A stretch of 64,000 bases of DNA from Pseudobacillus lumedeiriae (GTDB lineage: Bacteria; Bacillota; Bacilli; Bacillales; Domibacillaceae). The notes under the pieces were generated by a model. The model searched no databases and had not been told where the DNA came from. It saw nothing but the letters and a program-made list of their open reading frames with translations. The DNA is taken from positions 1 through 64,000 of the forward strand of contig NZ_JAUIYO010000006.1 of the NCBI RefSeq assembly GCF_044891285.1, read 5' to 3'. Shown here in pieces: positions 62,613 through 64,000 of the stretch (the first letter of the stretch is position 1; each line of letters starts with the position of its first letter). The translations under genes and the position numbers were made by a program.

Positions 62613-62813
62613 TTTTAAAACTTTCAATATCATACAAATATTACCATTATTTACTTATATAGTTAATGGGTCCTATTAGGTGTTTTCTTTCAAAGTAAAC
62701 AATTTTCTTTGAATTTAGTAATGCAAAAGATACACAGTACGCAAATACCATGCAAGAAAATTATTTCCCCCCTTTCCCTTCCTACACAAGTGTGATACTT
62801 TCGCAATTTCCCT
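62613..62813. other. Intergenic stretch upstream of the riboswitch
   Basis: About 200 AT-rich bases with no gene. It should contain the promoter of the riboswitch/sinI-like transcript; no clear -35/-10 pair was found. Confidence 0.4.
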
Positions 62814-63116
62814 TTATGTTGGAATAGGCCCAAGAAAAAAGCCATCAACTTTGATGGCTTCAGTTTGTCGACAAGAGGGGTTCAGAAATGTATATTGAAT
62901 GAATGTCAGTTTAATTAAAATAACGGGACCAATGCTTGGGCGGCCCACTTCCGAGTACAACTCTTCCACCAAGTCATAAATAAAAGAGAAATCAATCGCT
63001 GCCTCCATTTTACTAACCAGGTGATTCTCCAGTACAAGCTGATCTAGAACGATCATTTCTAGTTGGTCTCGCTGGATTAGATTGTGTTTCGAAAGCATCT
63101 TCATCCCCTCAAGCAT
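62814..63116 (-). pseudogene. Truncated IS1182-family transposase
   Basis: The N-terminal part (MLSKHNLIQRDQLEMI, AAIDFSFIYDLVEELYSEVGRPSIGPVILIKLTFIQYTF) matches the start of IS1182-family transposases. After about 78 residues the reading frame leaves the family and passes through a hairpin, GAAGCCATC / GATGGCTTTTTTC. The catalytic DDE part is missing. Ribosome site GAGGGGATGAAG is still present. A dead remnant next to a second copy of the same terminator hairpin at 63366. Confidence 0.8.
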
Positions 63117-63169
63117 TTTATCTATTTATTTTAAAACAGGTAATCATTATACGGCTGCCCTAGCTTTGT

Positions 63170-63312
63170 AAACCCTGTTGATTGGAATGGAAGGCGCGAA
63201 GACTCCTGCGGGATCAGCGGGACAGGTGAGACCCCGCAGGCGCTTTTGCGACGAGGCCGCCCCGCGGAAAGCGAAGCAGCCTGGAATGGAAATCAACAGC
63301 CCCCATCCACAA
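63170..63312. repeat. GC-rich intergenic repeat family R2, full copy
   Basis: Bounded by GTTGATTGGAATGGAAGG and CCTGGAATGGAAATCAAC, which are inverted relative to each other. The middle is highly GC-rich: GACTCCTGCGGG, GACAGGTGAGACCCCGCAGG, CCGCGGAAAGCGAAG. I know this type as a very common interspersed repeat of Bacillus-group genomes. An ORF of 67 codons across it is spurious. Confidence 0.8.
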
Positions 63313-63365
63313 GCAAAATAAAAAGAATGCAGTTCAACTTCAATTTTCATTGAGTTTGCCTACAG

Positions 63366-63394
63366 TCTGAAGCCATCAACTCTGATGGCTTCCT
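63366..63394 (-). terminator. Terminator of the second MCP gene
   Basis: Stem GAAGCCATCA / TGATGGCTTC around a short loop, 10 bases after the stop at 63403. It is nearly identical to the hairpin at 62838-62862. Confidence 0.7.
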
Positions 63395-63402
63395 TCTCCC
63401 AG

Positions 63403-64000
63403 TTAAAGCTTAAACTTCCCTACTAATCCATTCATTTTCTCCGCTAATATAGCCAGCTGTTTTGAACTATCCGCTACTTCTTCCATCGTTGCGCTAGATT
63501 GTTGTGCAGAAGCAGCCGTTTGTTCTACGCCTGCTGCAGTTTCTTCGGCAATCGATGCTATTTCTTCAACAAACCCATGCATTTCCTGGGTATTAGCCGC
63601 AATATCAGATAAGTTCTCAGATGCCACTTTAATGCTATTCACCATTTCTGTTACTGCAGAACTGATTTTATTGAACGTTTCACCAGTCGTTTTAATTTGA
63701 AGAGCTCCTTGTTCTACTTCTATATACCCAGTCTTCAATGATTCAGCAACGACACTCGATTCACTTTGTATGTTTGATACGAACTGTGTAATATCGTTAA
63801 CCGAAACAGCTACTCCTTCCGCCAGCTTTCTTACTTCATCTGCTACAACCGCAAACCCTTTACCGTGTTCACCTGCTCTCGCCGCCTCAATCGCTGCATT
63901 TAATGCCAGCAAATTCGTTTGATCAGCAATACCTTTAATCACAGAAACTAATTTTGAAATTTCTTGTGACTGATTGTCTAAGCTTTCCATCTTGTCAGCG
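63403..64000 (-). CDS. Methyl-accepting chemotaxis protein, C-terminal part (runs off window)
   Basis: The last 199 or so residues of a chemoreceptor; the frame stays open to the end of the window. The conserved signalling hairpin DQTNLLALNAAIEAARAGEHGKGFAVVADEVRKLAE is intact, followed by the methylation-helix pattern EEIASIAEETAAGVEQTAASAQQSS. It is similar to, but clearly distinct from, the MCP at 25213. The sensor domain lies outside the window. Confidence 0.93.
   Translation of the reverse strand, partial: ADKMESLDNQSQEISKLVSVIKGIADQTNLLALNAAIEAARAGEHGKGFAVVADEVRKLAEGVAVSVNDITQFVSNIQSESSVVAESLKTGYIEVEQGALQIKTTGETFNKISSAVTEMVNSIKVASENLSDIAANTQEMHGFVEEIASIAEETAAGVEQTAASAQQSSATMEEVADSSKQLAILAEKMNGLVGKFKL

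Noticed and set aside
63147..63350. 67-codon minus-strand ORF
   Set aside because: It lies across the GC-rich interspersed repeat, has no ribosome site and its translation reflects the repeat, not a protein family.
1..64000. CRISPR arrays, rRNA genes, intact tRNAs, prophage structural genes
   Set aside because: Scanned by eye; no regularly spaced direct repeats, no rRNA-like segments, no phage gene blocks.

Overview
The window is a low-to-moderate GC chromosome segment from a Bacillaceae bacterium (genus Bacillus or a close relative). It carries a yoaDCB operon under a SAM riboswitch, the methionine-salvage genes mtnA, B, D, K, W and X, an RsbQ/RsbP-type sensor pair, an RsbR-type stressosome protein, ywqCDE-like capsule control genes, a SinI-like anti-repressor, and strong AGGAGG-type ribosome binding sites. 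I cannot name the species.

Layout. 0.2-2 kb: a small unknown gene and a drug-type MFS exporter. 2-8 kb: a guanidino-compound cluster with a RocB-like M20 hydrolase, two pentein-fold enzymes (DDAH/amidinotransferase type), an IclR regulator and a RocE-like permease. TTCC-N7-GGAA sites lie just downstream of both catabolic promoters. 8-19 kb: rRNA methyltransferase, MDR oxidoreductase, MocR regulator, RsbR-like protein, cold-shock protein, a five-gene TetR/ABC/OsmC operon whose TetR gene seems to start with ATA, and coproporphyrinogen oxidase. 19.4-25 kb: RsbQ overlapping a PAS-GGDEF protein, then a SwrC-like RND pump. 25-30 kb: MCP, a FemAB-like acyltransferase and a TetM-like GTPase. 30-37 kb: a capsule/exopolysaccharide operon. 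37-50.5 kb: a DUF1646 transporter, then the methionine-salvage region mtnX-mtnD-mtnK-like-mtnW-(SAM riboswitch)-mtnB-VOC-mtnK-mtnA and the yoaDCB operon, with three SAM-I riboswitches in all. 50.5-60.6 kb: molybdopterin oxidoreductase, glpD, PAP2 phosphatase, a GMC dehydrogenase with its Tat-type small subunit, and several membrane proteins. 60.6-64 kb: an accessory stretch with a tRNA relic, a DUF4240 protein, a 43-residue SinI-like gene behind a c-di-GMP-I riboswitch, a truncated IS1182 transposase, a GC-rich repeat and a second MCP that runs off the window.

How the parts connect. The best candidates for undescribed biology are signalling modules. A RsbQ/RsbP-type sensor has had its phosphatase output replaced by a diguanylate cyclase. 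About 40 kb away a c-di-GMP riboswitch appears to control translation of a SinI-type anti-repressor, and chemoreceptors and a capsule operon are also present. Separately, SAM riboswitches join yoaDCB (with an LsrK-like FGGY kinase) to a methionine-salvage region that has two divergent methylthioribose-kinase homologues and a VOC enzyme. A family of about 115-130 bp palindromic repeats sits directly 3' of five minus-strand genes or gene remnants. I saw no CRISPR array, rRNA or intact tRNA.
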